DNA of 64,000 nt from Schistocephalus solidus (Eukaryota > Platyhelminthes > Cestoda > Diphyllobothriidea > Diphyllobothriidae), in NCBI GenBank assembly GCA_017591395.1, contig WEDG01003416.1:1-64000 (forward strand), written 5' to 3'. This document shows, in pieces, positions 1 to 10,340 of the stretch (position 1 is the stretch's first letter; every line of letters starts with the position of its first letter). The notes beneath the pieces were generated by a model that worked only from the letters and a program-made list of their open reading frames with translations, was not told the origin of the DNA and did no database searches. The position numbers and the translations under genes were made by a program.

Positions 1-460
1 ATCGGCCTGGTCGGACATCTTCGGACGCAATGCACCAACAATCCGACAATTATAACTTCTGCGTCCAATTATGCCAGCACTCCTTCAAACTCCCCTGCCT
101 CGCTGGTATCAGTTTTAATACTCGCACCATCATGAGAGACCAAATTCACTCTACCTCATCACCTGCTTTCACCTCACCACCGCCACCACCATCATCGATG
201 GTGAGCTCTCTCTCCTAGGCCGTCCTCATCACCGCAGCCGCACGATTCACGCATCACGCGCGTTGAAGCGCAAGGGTCGGTCACTTGCGAATCCATCGTA
301 CAGAGACTGGTGAACCAGTGCCTTGAGCACCAACACACAGCAGAGATCACCGTCTTCACGGCCCTCACTGTCCTCGCACATTCACTCACATCATAGGCCT
401 ATTCGGTCACATGCGCATCCATGACAACCTGCGGTAAACCAACGGAGGCTAAATCACATC
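1..460 (+). mobile_element. LINE 3' end with C2H2 finger-type tail (fragment)
   Basis: The first bases read IGLVGHLRTQCTNNPT, the characteristic end of a C2H2 finger found in the C-terminal tail of an endonuclease/reverse-transcriptase LINE of diphyllobothriidean tapeworms. A second finger relic, with GLFGHMRIH-like residues, lies near 395-425 in another frame, so the tail is frameshifted. The Ser/Thr/Pro/His-rich spacer between the fingers, with CAC/ACC runs near 175-200, is also typical. The same tail recurs at 44540-45380 (plus) and 52480-53400 (minus). The body of this copy, if present, lies left of the window. It is dead sequence in this form. The family assignment rests on memory of the family's finger motif and on the other copies in this window. 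Confidence 0.75.
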
Positions 461-540
461 AGCGCACACTACCTTCACCAATAAATAGACAATACCCTCA
501 CCATTATCATGTACCGGTGAATATCGCGATTACAAAGAAA

Positions 541-2000
541 TAGTGGCTTGGAAGGCTGCCAACCTCACGCTTACAGCAGAACACGTCATTGGCTCAGTGT
601 ATGTGCTGTGTGAGTGGAGTGGCTAACTACTGGACCGTGAGTCAGACGGCAATGGGTCCTCCATATTCCCTGCTTTAGTGAATCCTGGTGTGTGCGTAAT
701 GGGGGCCAGGTCGTGCTGTGGCGCGCGAAGACGGGTACGCCGACTCTTCAGCCAATGCGCCCACACCCACACCAGACAACTGACGGCTCGGACGAGCGTC
801 TGATTGTGGAGATCGGAGATAGAGTGAGGTCGACAGCTCAACGCATATTCCTCACTATAAACAATCTGACGCGCTTGAAACTATCACGGTGCACTACAAG
901 CCGTGGCTTGGAAGGTTGCCAACTGACGGGATAACTCGGACCGCGTGGTCAGCCCAATGTGTGTTTTGTGTGGAGTGGCTGACTGGCGGACTGAGAGTCA
1001 GGTTGCAATGGCTCCTTCTAAATGTGGCCTTTATGGCACTCCCACTCCGTGGGATCCGAGCCAGGTGTGGTGGCATGCCCAGGGCGGCTCCAGCCGCGCC
1101 AGCCACCTGCGCCCTCTCCCACTCTCCGGTCTCTTGACTCTGTCTTGACACCGGGCTCAGGTGGGGGAGGAGAAGAGAGTGCGGTTACGTTGAGTGCCGC
1201 GGTTGGAAGGTTGCCAACTGACAATTACACTCAGACCTCGCAGTTAGTCCAATGTGTGTTGTTTGGAGTGGCTGACTAGTGGTCTGAGAGTCAGGCTGCG
1301 ATGGCTCCTTCTTAACGTGACCTCTGGCTATCTCACACATGTGAGATGTAAGCCGTTCAACCCCTCTGTTGTGTGAAATCCTGGTGCTTGTGTTTGGGGC
1401 CAGGTCGTGTACGTAGTACACGTAGACGAGGTCAGTAGCAGTTGCGCTCATTTTCACCATCAGACAACTGGACCGGCTCGGACAGTGGTCTGATTGTGGG
1501 GGTGAGAGAGAGTGAGAGTCGAAGCTCAGCGTATTCTCCTCACTATAAAACAATCTGACGCGCTTGAAATTATCACGGTGCGCCAAAAGCCGTGGCTTGG
1601 AAGCTGCCAACTGACGGGATAACTCGGACCGCGTGGTCAGCCCAATGTGTGTTTTGTGTGGAGTGGCTGACTGTGGACTGAGAGTCAGGCTGCACTCGGC
1701 TCGTCTTAATGTGGCCTTTATGGCACTCCCGCTCGTGGGATCAGAGCCAGGTGTGGTGGTACGCCCAGGGTCGGCTCTTGCCGCACCAACCACCTGCGTC
1801 TTCTCCCGTCTCCGGTCTTCTTGACTCTGTCTTGACATCGGGCTCAGGTGGGTTAGAAGGAGAGAGTGCGGTAGCTGCAGCGCAAGGCTACTATCACTTA
1901 AAACTAATTCACGCGCAAGTGACCGTCCCTGCACCACCTGGTGTGGAGCATACGGTGGACATCGTCGAAATCGACGGTCGAACTATCGTGTGTACAATCG
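541..2000 (+). repeat. Tandem array of A/B/C dispersed repeat blocks
   Basis: Two alternating GC-rich blocks can be followed by eye. Block A starts at GTGGCTTGGAAGGTTGCCAA and runs to GGGAGGAGAAGAGAGTGCGGT. It occurs at about 541-690 (partial), 895-1190, 1196-1320 (partial) and 1585-1870. Block B starts near GAATCCTGGTG...GGGGCCAGGTCGTG and runs through CACTATAAACAATCTGACGCGCTTGAAA. It occurs at about 680-905 and 1375-1590. A final block C (about 1875-2000, CACGCGCAAGTGACCGTCCCTGCACCACC) appears once at the right end. Further copies lie at 12.5, 20.7, 23.3, 26.8, 34.4, 41.1 and 51.7-52.4 kb. No convincing protein is encoded; the open frames here are chance. I do not recognise the family. Confidence 0.8.
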
Positions 2001-2439
2001 CTTGCTAGCATAACTTGCACATATCTTATATTGGTTGCGCAGGAAATTCGGGCTTGTGAAGTTTGGAAAAACCGCATATTCTGAGGGTCTTTTATCTGTG
2101 ATCTTAAGAGATTCGAACTCTTCATCACTTAGGAAGTCTTGTTCGTCCAGTTTCCGAAGACATTTTGTGAGTTGAACTTCCAATAACTTCAGTACTTGTC
2201 TTCACCTCTCACTTCTGTACTTTAACACCATCAGGAAGAAATGGTCTCGATTTTCAAAACATAAACCTTTTTGTAAAGATACAAACGCGCACTCACTGGG
2301 ATATTACGTGTATTGGTCTGAGCTTTCGGTCTCTTAATGATAGGCCATCAACAGATACTGTGACCATACGTCAGTAAATGAACGGTTTTCCTAGTCTAAC
2401 GAAGAGGAGGGACGTAGGGGTGTAGGAGCGTGTGTGGTG
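2001..2439. other. Spacer without recognised genes
   Basis: This joins the A/B/C array to the 3' side of the Penelope-like element. I see no gene. Part may be the non-coding end of the minus-strand element, whose boundary I cannot fix. Confidence 0.4.
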
Positions 2440-2512
2440 TTCATAAAAAGCCTGGGTCCACGCCCTCGACGGCGTCGAAGGCGCGCCTTATACTGCGCGA
2501 GCAAAGCGCATG

Positions 2513-2794
2513 CTAACAGGGGAGTATGTCAGCGTGTCTGTTGATGGAGTTGGCGCCAGACACCCCGGCTTCCAGCAGTTCCCGCCCCGTCTTATTGCTG
2601 GCTCGCGTTATTACCAGCGTACTCACGAATTGAAATTCATGGCCCTCCATGGTGTGGGTCAGATTTGTGACAGCGGGTCGCCTATCCGCACCGGCCATTT
2701 GTGCTCCATTAGTTGAGAGGTATTTCCTCCTCCGGTCTGCCACGTATAATGACGAGGAGAGTCCTGATATTGTATTTGAGGAACGACACCACAT
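2513..2794 (-). pseudogene. GIY-YIG endonuclease domain relic of the Penelope-like element
   Basis: This minus-strand frame of 93 residues aligns by eye with the C-terminal endonuclease domain of flatworm Penelope-like proteins. It has HEFQFVSTLVITRASNKTGR, where the family has a H-x-F-x-F-D...V...R-R-E-L-L-E-x-W segment, then ELLEAGVSGANSINRHADI, matching E-A-W-F-S-G-x-x-S-I-N. The N-terminal 'C-x-C-x-x-x-Y-V-G-E-T' part is present only in degraded form (WCRSSNTISG...YVADR). It is non-functional. Confidence 0.72.
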
Positions 2795-3216
2795 TGCTCA
2801 CCTACCTCGGGTCAGCTCTCTTCATTTGCAGGATTCAATTCAAATGGCAGCTCTCGGAAGATGGGTGATATCCATGCCGAAGTCTGCAGCGGTACGTTCC
2901 GTTGCTCCTGTCACAGGGTAGAACCGATCACTGGGACAAGAGCTTTATTCCTCTGACGTGTCGGATTCCAACTCGAACCCATACTCAAAGACAGCATCGG
3001 ATACGTAGTGGATTCGCACACAGGAGTTTCCAGTATTTATAGGATGCAGCCGCTATGCTACTGCATGCCTGTCGTGCTCTTGTAGCGCGGAGCCAGAGTG
3101 TTGTCTACCTTACCCGTTTGTTCCCTGCGAAGACGCGTATGGAGGCAGTGGCTGAAGAAGCTCCCTGAAGATGCCATGTTCTTATACTCGTCCTGAGGTT
3201 CCCTGCAATACGCTTT

Positions 3217-3800
3217 TTATCCTTTGAATAGTGCTCTAACACCGCCACATTTATGTGCCATTGGGTAATTGCTATTGTAGCTGAGAACCTGAGTTGTATT
3301 AGTCGCCTTTCTATATACCGTGGTGTTAAGTCCTCCATTGCCTCTGCGTATGACGAGGACGTTAAAGAAAGGCAACAGTTTTGCGAAATGAATTACAGGG
3401 CAGATGTCGTTAAGCAGGATTTGGAAGGCTACTAGTCTGTTCCTTTGGATTATAACGAAAGTGCTTTCCACGTATCATTACCAAAACATAGGTTCATAGT
3501 GATAAAAGGTGATTTTTTCTAGCTCTCATAATACCAGTTCTGCAACTAGACTAGCTATTGGGGAACCCATTGGCGTCCCTTTGGGCTGCGCATATGTTCA
3601 ATCACTGAAGGTAAAAAAGTTCAATCGCAGAAGACAAAGATTTGAATGAGATGGTCAATTTTTAGAGGACCCCCCATTTAGTCATACTTCTTTTCCAGCC
3701 ATTTGCATAGAATGTCACCTGCCAGGTTCGGTGGGATGGATGTGAATAATGAAACTACGTCAAAGCCTACCAGGATCTGATCAAGTCAAACAGTTTTCCA
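3217..3800 (-). pseudogene. Penelope-like reverse transcriptase, catalytic motif lost
   Basis: Minus-strand translation gives MGSPIASLVAELVL near 3571-3530 (RT motif with G-x-P-x-x). It is followed in the same frame by stop codons. Near 3485-3465 it reads YVESTFVII where the family has Y-V-D-D-T-F-V-V-I. Further on, VLVIRRGNGGLNTTVYRKA and SYNSNYPMAHK are the typical region downstream of the active site. A relic of the motif before the GSP region (VVSLFTSIP-like, broken) lies near 3790-3740. The catalytic Asp pair is replaced by Glu-Ser and stops interrupt the frame, so this RT is inactive. Confidence 0.82.
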
Positions 3801-4058
3801 TGGATGGTGGCCAGGAATTGGGAGGCCAAATTAATGGAGGTCCTCGCACACTCTCGGAGAAATTTTAATTTTTCAACCCTCCATTTGGATAAATTGTAAG
3901 TAGTGCTGCCATTCAAGGCAACGATTGGCCGAAAGGGTACGTTGGACTTGTTGATTTTGAGTAATCTATAGAACCGGGCCAGTCACCATTCGTTTAGCGA
4001 TATCACATTGTTGAGCTTTAGATGGGCTAAGAGGCCGGCTAGCTGAATGATCATCGAT

Positions 4059-4343
4059 TTATCCCGTCAGGAAGACGTGGATATGTAGGATTGTTGGTCG
4101 TTCAGGTGGGCTTATGCCTTTTCGTTGTATGCAGCCCGCTTCCATCATGACGGTTACTCTTTCATTGTTGGCTGGTAGTACTATTATATCTTTGCCCCTT
4201 TTAATTGCATCATTGCTTCTATCTTCGCGAGTGACATTGGTGGGTCTTTTGTCATTAATAGGCTGGTGGCATTTTGGCGCACAGTGTGCTTCTGCCTCGA
4301 CGGTTGTGTTGGAGTTCTTACGGCTGCAAGTGCAGCGATACAT
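4059..4343 (-). pseudogene. Penelope-like element, N-terminal block
   Basis: The minus-strand frame contains AIKRGKDIIVLPANNERVTV followed by MMEAG. It matches the conserved 'I-L-P-A-D-K-G-x-x-T-V-V-M-D' block just before the RT of Penelope-like proteins. Here the Asp-Lys-Gly is Asn-Asn-Glu and the final Asp is Glu, so the block is diverged. It lies upstream of the RT relic in the correct orientation. The assignment is from family knowledge; the rest of this 94-residue frame is not recognised. Confidence 0.7.
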
Positions 4344-4443
4344 TCAGCAGGTTTGCAGGGATGGTAATTCTTCGCAAATGAAGCATTCCTTTAATTATCT
4401 GGTTGATTTGGATATCTCCTTTGGTAGGCTATTCAAATAGATT

Positions 4444-5041
4444 GTACTCATCATCCAATAAACTAGGGAAGAGAGAATGAGTGATATTTTATGTGCCAGT
4501 GGTACCTTCCTTTGCGCTTTGGGTGAATATGTGCATAATAGATCTCAATATCGCTAATAAAAAATGAACTTTCTATCTTCAAAAACTCTGTTTTTAACTG
4601 ATGCTTGATATGAACTGCCAAAGATGGGGTACTGCATGGGGTACAAGTTACAATAAGCACGCAATTACCTTAACTCAGGTATCTCATTGAACTGCACTGT
4701 TCATCATATCCCGAATATAGGTGCTTGTGATTGTATCCATAAAATATCCAAAGAGCTCAGGTTTAAGCGTAAACTACTGCATGATGGCTGTTTGCGATAA
4801 CGGTAATCCATCTAAGACTGGGCCTTCATTCAATAATCCGGGTAGAACTGGACACAGTATTTGAACACATTTTGCACTCACTCATCCAATAGACATACTA
4901 CAGAGGCTATAATGAGCGGCATTTCGTGTGAAAGTACTTAGCTTCTGCATCTCCAGCACGCTTCTACATCCTAGTTCTAAATACCTCCAAATCACCATGC
5001 GGCAATTGTCTCTTTATCTTTAACAAAACTCTGTGTTAAGT
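4444..5041. other. Unassigned spacer
   Basis: This region is AT-rich with no recognised protein or RNA feature. It may include the 5' part of the minus-strand Penelope-like element, whose boundary is not visible. Confidence 0.4.
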
Positions 5042-5281
5042 CTTGCTTTATGTGGCCTGCCCATGATCCCTTCTTGCATTGGGGTCAACTCTTCAACGAT
5101 CAACAAATCCCCTCAGGCTGTTACCATTTTATTAATGCTGCCAGTCACCCTATCCAGAATGCAGCAGATAATTTCTTCTTCGATTTCGCCTTTAGCCACC
5201 GGGCAATCTCGAACATATTTTACAATAAAAGCCAACAACTTCCCTTGCAGGATACCGGATGCTAGGCTATTTTTAAAGTAC
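5042..5281 (-). pseudogene. Unidentified coding remnant with one in-frame TGA
   Basis: On the minus strand a protein-like frame of about 80 residues runs from about 5281 to 5042. It includes KLLAFIVKYVRDCPVAKGEI, EEEIICCILDRVTGSINKM and, after one TGA, GDLLIVEELTPMQEGIMGRP. The composition and even amino-acid mix look like real coding sequence rather than chance. The stop suggests decay. I do not recognise the family. It lies about 600 bases upstream of the minus-strand Penelope-like element and could belong to it or to another transposon. Confidence 0.35.
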
Positions 5282-5929
5282 TGACTGAATGTGGCTCAGC
5301 TATGATGCTCTATGCGGCCATTTAAAACATCTTTACAAAGCAAAGATTCCACAGATGGTTAATTTTAAGTAAAAGCCATTTTTGATAACCTGATCATGAT
5401 AGTTCTAAATCTGGCAAATACAAATTAAGGCAATGCTCGTTTTAGCAAACGGTTTGACCTATTCTTTATGAAGGTTGGGGAAATGCACACACTTGCATCG
5501 AGAGGCAGTCACTGAAATACCTCTGAACCATATATTTGTGTTCGGCAATTATCCCGACTGTAGAAACCCTCGCCAACTCCTAAAAGGCGTTGAACAGGTA
5601 AATGCTCGCGGCATTACGGAAGGATATCAGCACCACTTATTTTTGTACCGCGGAAAATCACAGTCCAAATAATAATAAATCAACTACTCGAAGAGAAACC
5701 CCGAAACTCAAAAATTTGAGATTTATATAGTTGCAATACAGTTTTAGTGACATAAACGTTAACGAAGGAATCAGAATCTTCAGCTCTCAAAGTTTAAGAA
5801 GATTTGTGCAGGAGCAGAGAGTTAACCAAGCGAAGACAAACCGATCCATAGGGCAGCTAGAAGATGGTGACGATTCCTCCCTCTCACGTATTTCAGCATC
5901 AGAAACCGTGGAGACACACTAATAAGTTC
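5282..5929. other. Spacer with short unconvincing ORFs
   Basis: Short open frames exist on both strands (for example 5475-5672), but none shows a recognised motif or flanking splice sites. I see no repeat family here. Confidence 0.35.
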
Positions 5930-7080
5930 ACCCATTTCAGTTTATTAAGGAAAGATAGGCAAACGCCTTTGAACTCCCTCTTGGTTACAGTATGGCTAAA
6001 AAGCTCTGGTACATCCTGAAAAATGTAAAAAGTTATTTTACATCAACAGCGTGCGGAAAATAAGCAGCTGTTGGCTAATCGAAGAGAGTAAACATAAATT
6101 TGTACTCGCATAGTACGAGTAGCATGAGTACATGCTATTGTTGTTGACAATATTCTCGTGAGTGAGGCATATGCGACGAGTTTGAGATAATAAAAATGGT
6201 ACTGAAATATACAACGTAGCATTGTAATAATAAGAGTGTGATTCAACTGGGGCGTGACTAAAAAGATCTGGGGATATTATAGTGGGCACTGCTATACTGG
6301 TCCAGATTTTTTTCTTAAAAATTTCAACGAAGTAGCCATAACAACATCCAGAGGCAGAGCATTCCAAGCGTCGACCGCTCTCTTGGAGAAGAAGAACTTT
6401 CGTGTATCCAGTCTGGCCCCCAGTTACACGTAGTTTGATTTGGATGCCCTCTCAAGTTCGTGGTTTTTTGCTAACTGAAGAAGTCTCCAGGTGCGAGGCC
6501 GCGGCCATGACCGCACATGATACGGAATGTTTGTATCAGGTCACCTCGTAGCTGCCTGTAACTCAAGGGAAAGAGATCAAGGTTAGCTAATCGGGTTTCA
6601 TAGGGTAATGAGCCCTGTCCAGTCACAAGTTTGGTTGCACGCCTTTGAACCTTTTCGAGGATATTGAGATCCTTCGCAGTCCAGGGTTTCCAAGCTTGGA
6701 TAGCGAACTCCAATTGTGGCCGCACAAAAAGTTCGAAAGCCTTTGCAAAGCAGTCTTCATCAAAGGCAGAGAAAGCCCGCTTGACAAGGTACAGGGCTGA
6801 CATCGTAGACTTGGCTACCTTTGAACAATGCAGCGAGAGTTTAAGGGAGCTCGAGATCCACACCCCAGTGGACAGCCTTTTATCCGCCAAATTGGCCAAG
6901 CCGGTACGCGACGACTGGTTTGGTGAATTCGCATGTTCGGGAGCATGGGGTGATATGCACAAAACGATAATACCAAGTGTGTTTGAAAATTGTCACCAAG
7001 AGTTAGAGTCAAAAGTACATCATACTTTTGCCCTCCAGCCCCAAAGTTAAACGGCCAAATATTTGCTTGTACTGGCATTC
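5930..7080 (-). mobile_element. CR1-like non-LTR retrotransposon, 5'-truncated
   Basis: The minus strand from about 6960 down to about 6250 encodes the end of the reverse transcriptase and the C-terminal region of a CR1-like LINE. The 3' UTR follows to about 5930. Its last bases (GATCTCC/AACTCCC...TTTCCTTAATAAACTGAA, minus sense) match the end of the element at 58541-58900. The 5' part is missing, as is usual for LINE insertions. The 5' edge is uncertain between about 6960 and 7080. Confidence 0.8.
6250..6962 (-). pseudogene. CR1-like reverse transcriptase C-terminal part
   Basis: A minus-strand frame of 163 residues reads TGVWISSSLKLSLHCSKVAK, FVRPQLEFAIQAWKPWTAKD, LNILEKVQRRATKLVTGQG and LFPLSYRQLRGDLIQTFRI. 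This is the classic thumb region after the RT palm: 'LG.....L....H...K.A', 'VRP.LEY..Q.W.P', 'LE.VQRRATK.V', 'L..L.L..L..RR.RGDL'. A stop near 6471 is followed by LDTRKFFFSKRAV(D/E)AWNALP in another frame near 6360-6420, where the normal protein continues. The palm with the catalytic Asp residues is absent. It is a dead fragment. Confidence 0.85.
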
Positions 7081-9820
7081 ACCGTGCACCGTAATATTCC
7101 GGTTGCCTAAGCCTTGTCCACATGTTTGGCTTCTTAACTTTATATCTTCCACAGTTCAAAGGGATATAAGTTTTATGAATTGTACATACGCACCTTGAGG
7201 GATAACTTTGCTTTGAAATCTTAGAACAGAGTGAAAATCAAAGGCTACAATCGCAAAATTCTCATTTAAATTTCCTTTAAGCATTTCCCTTTCTACGGAA
7301 ATAAATGTTTAATAACATCCCACGTTTAATTCTTATACAAGCACTCAAAAATAAAAACGTTACGACGCGCACAGGGCTTTCTAACAAGCTGATTGGTTCA
7401 TCCAATGACATCAAGCCCACGAAAATCGCAACGCAGCTCGCGGACACAGAGACGCGATACCGCAACATACACTCTTCTTTGATGGCCTATAAAATCGCTA
7501 CGCGATCGTTACGCAACCTTCTCCTTTGCTCTACGTACGTCTCTGTCCATCGCCAGAAACCCCGGACCGTACTAGCAAAACATACACCAAATGTCATAGG
7601 ACCAACCTCGCAGATTGCAGCGTGCCTACCCAATCGCTGGAAATTCCCTCGAAAACCTCTGCAGCATATTTCAAGACATTTCAGACATGCCAATATGCCA
7701 GCTTTTGAATGCCTTTCATTTTGCTGCCCGCCAAATGTGCATTCTATAAAAATGAGAAGTTCAGTATCATGACTTTTTAAAGTAAATTTCAATGGCTTCA
7801 CAAATTCAAATTTATTTCATAAAAACGCACAAAAATATTTATTTCTGTTCACATTGGGTAGAAATTCACGTCTTCATGAATTCATATATCCAAGTGCCAG
7901 AGTAATTTTATTGCAGTCTGCGGTTGCATTTTGCACTCATGGTTTAAATTTTACAGGGCATCAACTTTCCGGTATGGAAAACTAAACAGACATCCCTGCC
8001 ATTAAGAGCACATCATGAAGAGTTCCCTTAATACTGTAGTGAATGTAGATTACTTTTGTATACTTCTATAAATTCGATTAATAAAAAGGGCAGATATGAT
8101 TCCCATTTTGAATCAACGACAGAGATCACGCTGCCCCTCATTGTCTCTTTTTATATATTACATTACATTTGAACCTTCCATATTCCGTAGTCATGTAAGT
8201 TTTGTGAATAAAATGCGGTTTCTGGTATATGTCATAAAGCAGTTTTGACTCACAGGGTTGGAGTTATTATTTGTTTTAAGGGACGCTAGGGTAGTATGGA
8301 CCTCACTGCTATTTTCTGATTCATGCCAACGCATGATACTCATTTTACAATTATCGGATAGAGTTGGTAGTTTGGATACAATAACCATTGCTCAGATATT
8401 CGATAATTTCATAATAAAATACTTTTAATAATCAAACGATTTTCATTTCCAAACTTGATAAAATAATTCAATACTCAAGTAATTACTTAATGATAACCTT
8501 TCCGATTGCTACAGTTTTGGGAAATTGGTCGCTTAACGGTCGTTGGCACTTCACTGTGACTAAACTCCTTGGACATAAGCATGCGACATACCGTGTTTCC
8601 GGAATTACACACTGCTTCGTAAACTGAATTTTTGTTATTTAGGAATTTCATTATTTGTGCCCACAAATTTTCCCAGAGTTAAACGTTTTTCCCCACCCTT
8701 TTAACCCATTGTCACCACCGCTCCCGTATTGCACAAACCACCAATTTGGGATTTCTCACTATGGCAGCTGTTTTCCCATAATCACCGAATTCAACCTGGC
8801 AATTCTAAATATTCTGGCACCATTATAAACGTCTAAAACCGGAAATATTCACCATCGCTGAATATAAATGTTGAAAAAGACGCCAGTTTCCACCAACTGG
8901 AGAACAAGAACGAATATTATTGTGCATGCTGCTTATGAAATGTATTTGAATTTATATGGACTTCTAATATCTATAGACATCGGCATATTACTTAAGAAGT
9001 CATTTTTTACAAAGGACTGTTTTCAGTGGCGATGGAAAAGAAGTGTATTCAAAAGTGGGCATACTGGCGTGATAATAACTACCTTTTTCATTATTTTGAT
9101 TCTCTCTTTTCATTAGCTCTGTCACATGCTAAATTCCGACCTATATAGAAAGAAGGATTGGGTCCTGAATGCTCAACCTGAATGTGAAAGCTAGAAAGAA
9201 GTTTTCAGGAATGGTTGTAAACTGCATGACGTTATAAGCAACGTGAGATAACTGGGCATCCGAAATTATTGTGGAGTAAGTTGAGGGCTGAAATCTGGAC
9301 TCGGCGTTATTTTTTTTCAACAGTAAAATCCAAAACATTTGGGATCACGCTAGCACACATCGCTGGCGGACGTGCGAAGTGCATTAGTCGTACCCAAATG
9401 AATGGCCTTCTCAATTGCTACACTCGGCAAAAACTAAAGATGGGACTGACTGAAAGCCCTCAATGAGGAAGAAATATGATTGCCATTATGGTATTTTTAT
9501 TATCTGGACGTTTCAGATTCCCAATGGAATAGATCATCTGCATCGGAATCAGAGAAATGTAATGTTTTGCATAAGTGTTCCAGTAATTGTATGATATGCT
9601 TGTTGTGCCACTGCACATCTACCAACATTTTCGGCTTCAGCATTAATGGTAATTAAAACACAGAATTTGACTTCTCGTAGCTGTGAAAAAAATTAATTTA
9701 ATCAGCTACAGTAAGAAATATATAGTATTTATCTATGTATATATTAAATCTAGTGAGCTAACATAGCTCATCCATACCTCCAGATGTAAATAACTGCGAT
9801 TTCCTCACTCGTGTTGCCTC
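7081..9820. other. AT-rich stretch with no recognised gene
   Basis: I found no protein family, tRNA or known repeat here. The longest open frame (7305-7772, plus) overlaps an equally long antisense frame (7801-7487). Neither shows a domain, which is typical of chance frames or unknown repeat DNA. Confidence 0.4.
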
Positions 9821-10340
9821 TTGGGCCTCCGAAACTGATACTTGGAATCGTGTTCGTTAGCGCGATCACTCCGACCGGACAAAGGCTCAGCACGCTCGGT
9901 ATGAAGACTGGAGATCATTGCGCTTGTTACTTGAACCAAAGCCAGTAAGCCATACCGTCCAGTTCGCGGCTGACGCGATCATCGACTCTCGCCTTCATTC
10001 CTGCTTCCTTGAACTTGAATACGTGGCCGGATGCTTTTGAATGAATGGCGTCATCTCACTTCACTGGTGTTATGCACTCCGTCATCCGCGTCATGCATAG
10101 TCTTCCAGTTTTGCCTGCACAGCTGATTTACCCAAAAACTCCACCAGACGAGTTATTCGAAATTAAGTTATTTAGTTCGATATTCTCACCAAATTTATGA
10201 ATATTTTTGGTGAAGTGGGCTCGAAGTCCCTTAGGTCATGCGTCAAATCCTACTTTGCGACCGGTATATCCGGATCAAAGAGGATAGCAAAAATTTTCTG
10301 CTCTGTTGTGCACCTGTCAGACAACGCAATTCATTGCAAT
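9821..10340. other. GC-shifted block, possible unknown repeat
   Basis: The base composition changes visibly against the AT-rich flanks (CpG-rich words such as GCGATCACTCCGACCGG and GCGGCTGACGCGATCATCG). No frame is convincing. The block resembles the composition of the dispersed repeats in this window, but I could not match it to a second copy by eye. Confidence 0.3.

Larger units (their letters stand above)
2440..4443 (-). mobile_element. Decayed Penelope-like retroelement (RT plus GIY-YIG)
   Basis: Read on the minus strand, three parts of a Penelope-like protein follow in the expected order. The N-terminal conserved block is at about 4343-4200, a reverse transcriptase at about 3800-3220, and a C-terminal GIY-YIG endonuclease relic at about 2900-2450. 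The frame is broken repeatedly by stops and shifts, so the copy cannot make a protein. Penelope-like elements are retroelements with an RT related to telomerase RT. Neither the terminal repeats nor the target-site duplication could be delimited by eye. Confidence 0.8.

Noticed and set aside
894..1937. Long open frames across the A/B/C array (up to 250 codons on the minus strand) as a protein gene.
   Set aside because: Frames are not kept between the repeat copies, which have indels of non-triplet length. The openness is a by-product of GC-rich repeats.
7305..7801. Overlapping 155- and 104-codon frames on opposite strands as genes.
   Set aside because: Neither has a recognisable domain, and mutual overlap with similar quality is typical of chance.
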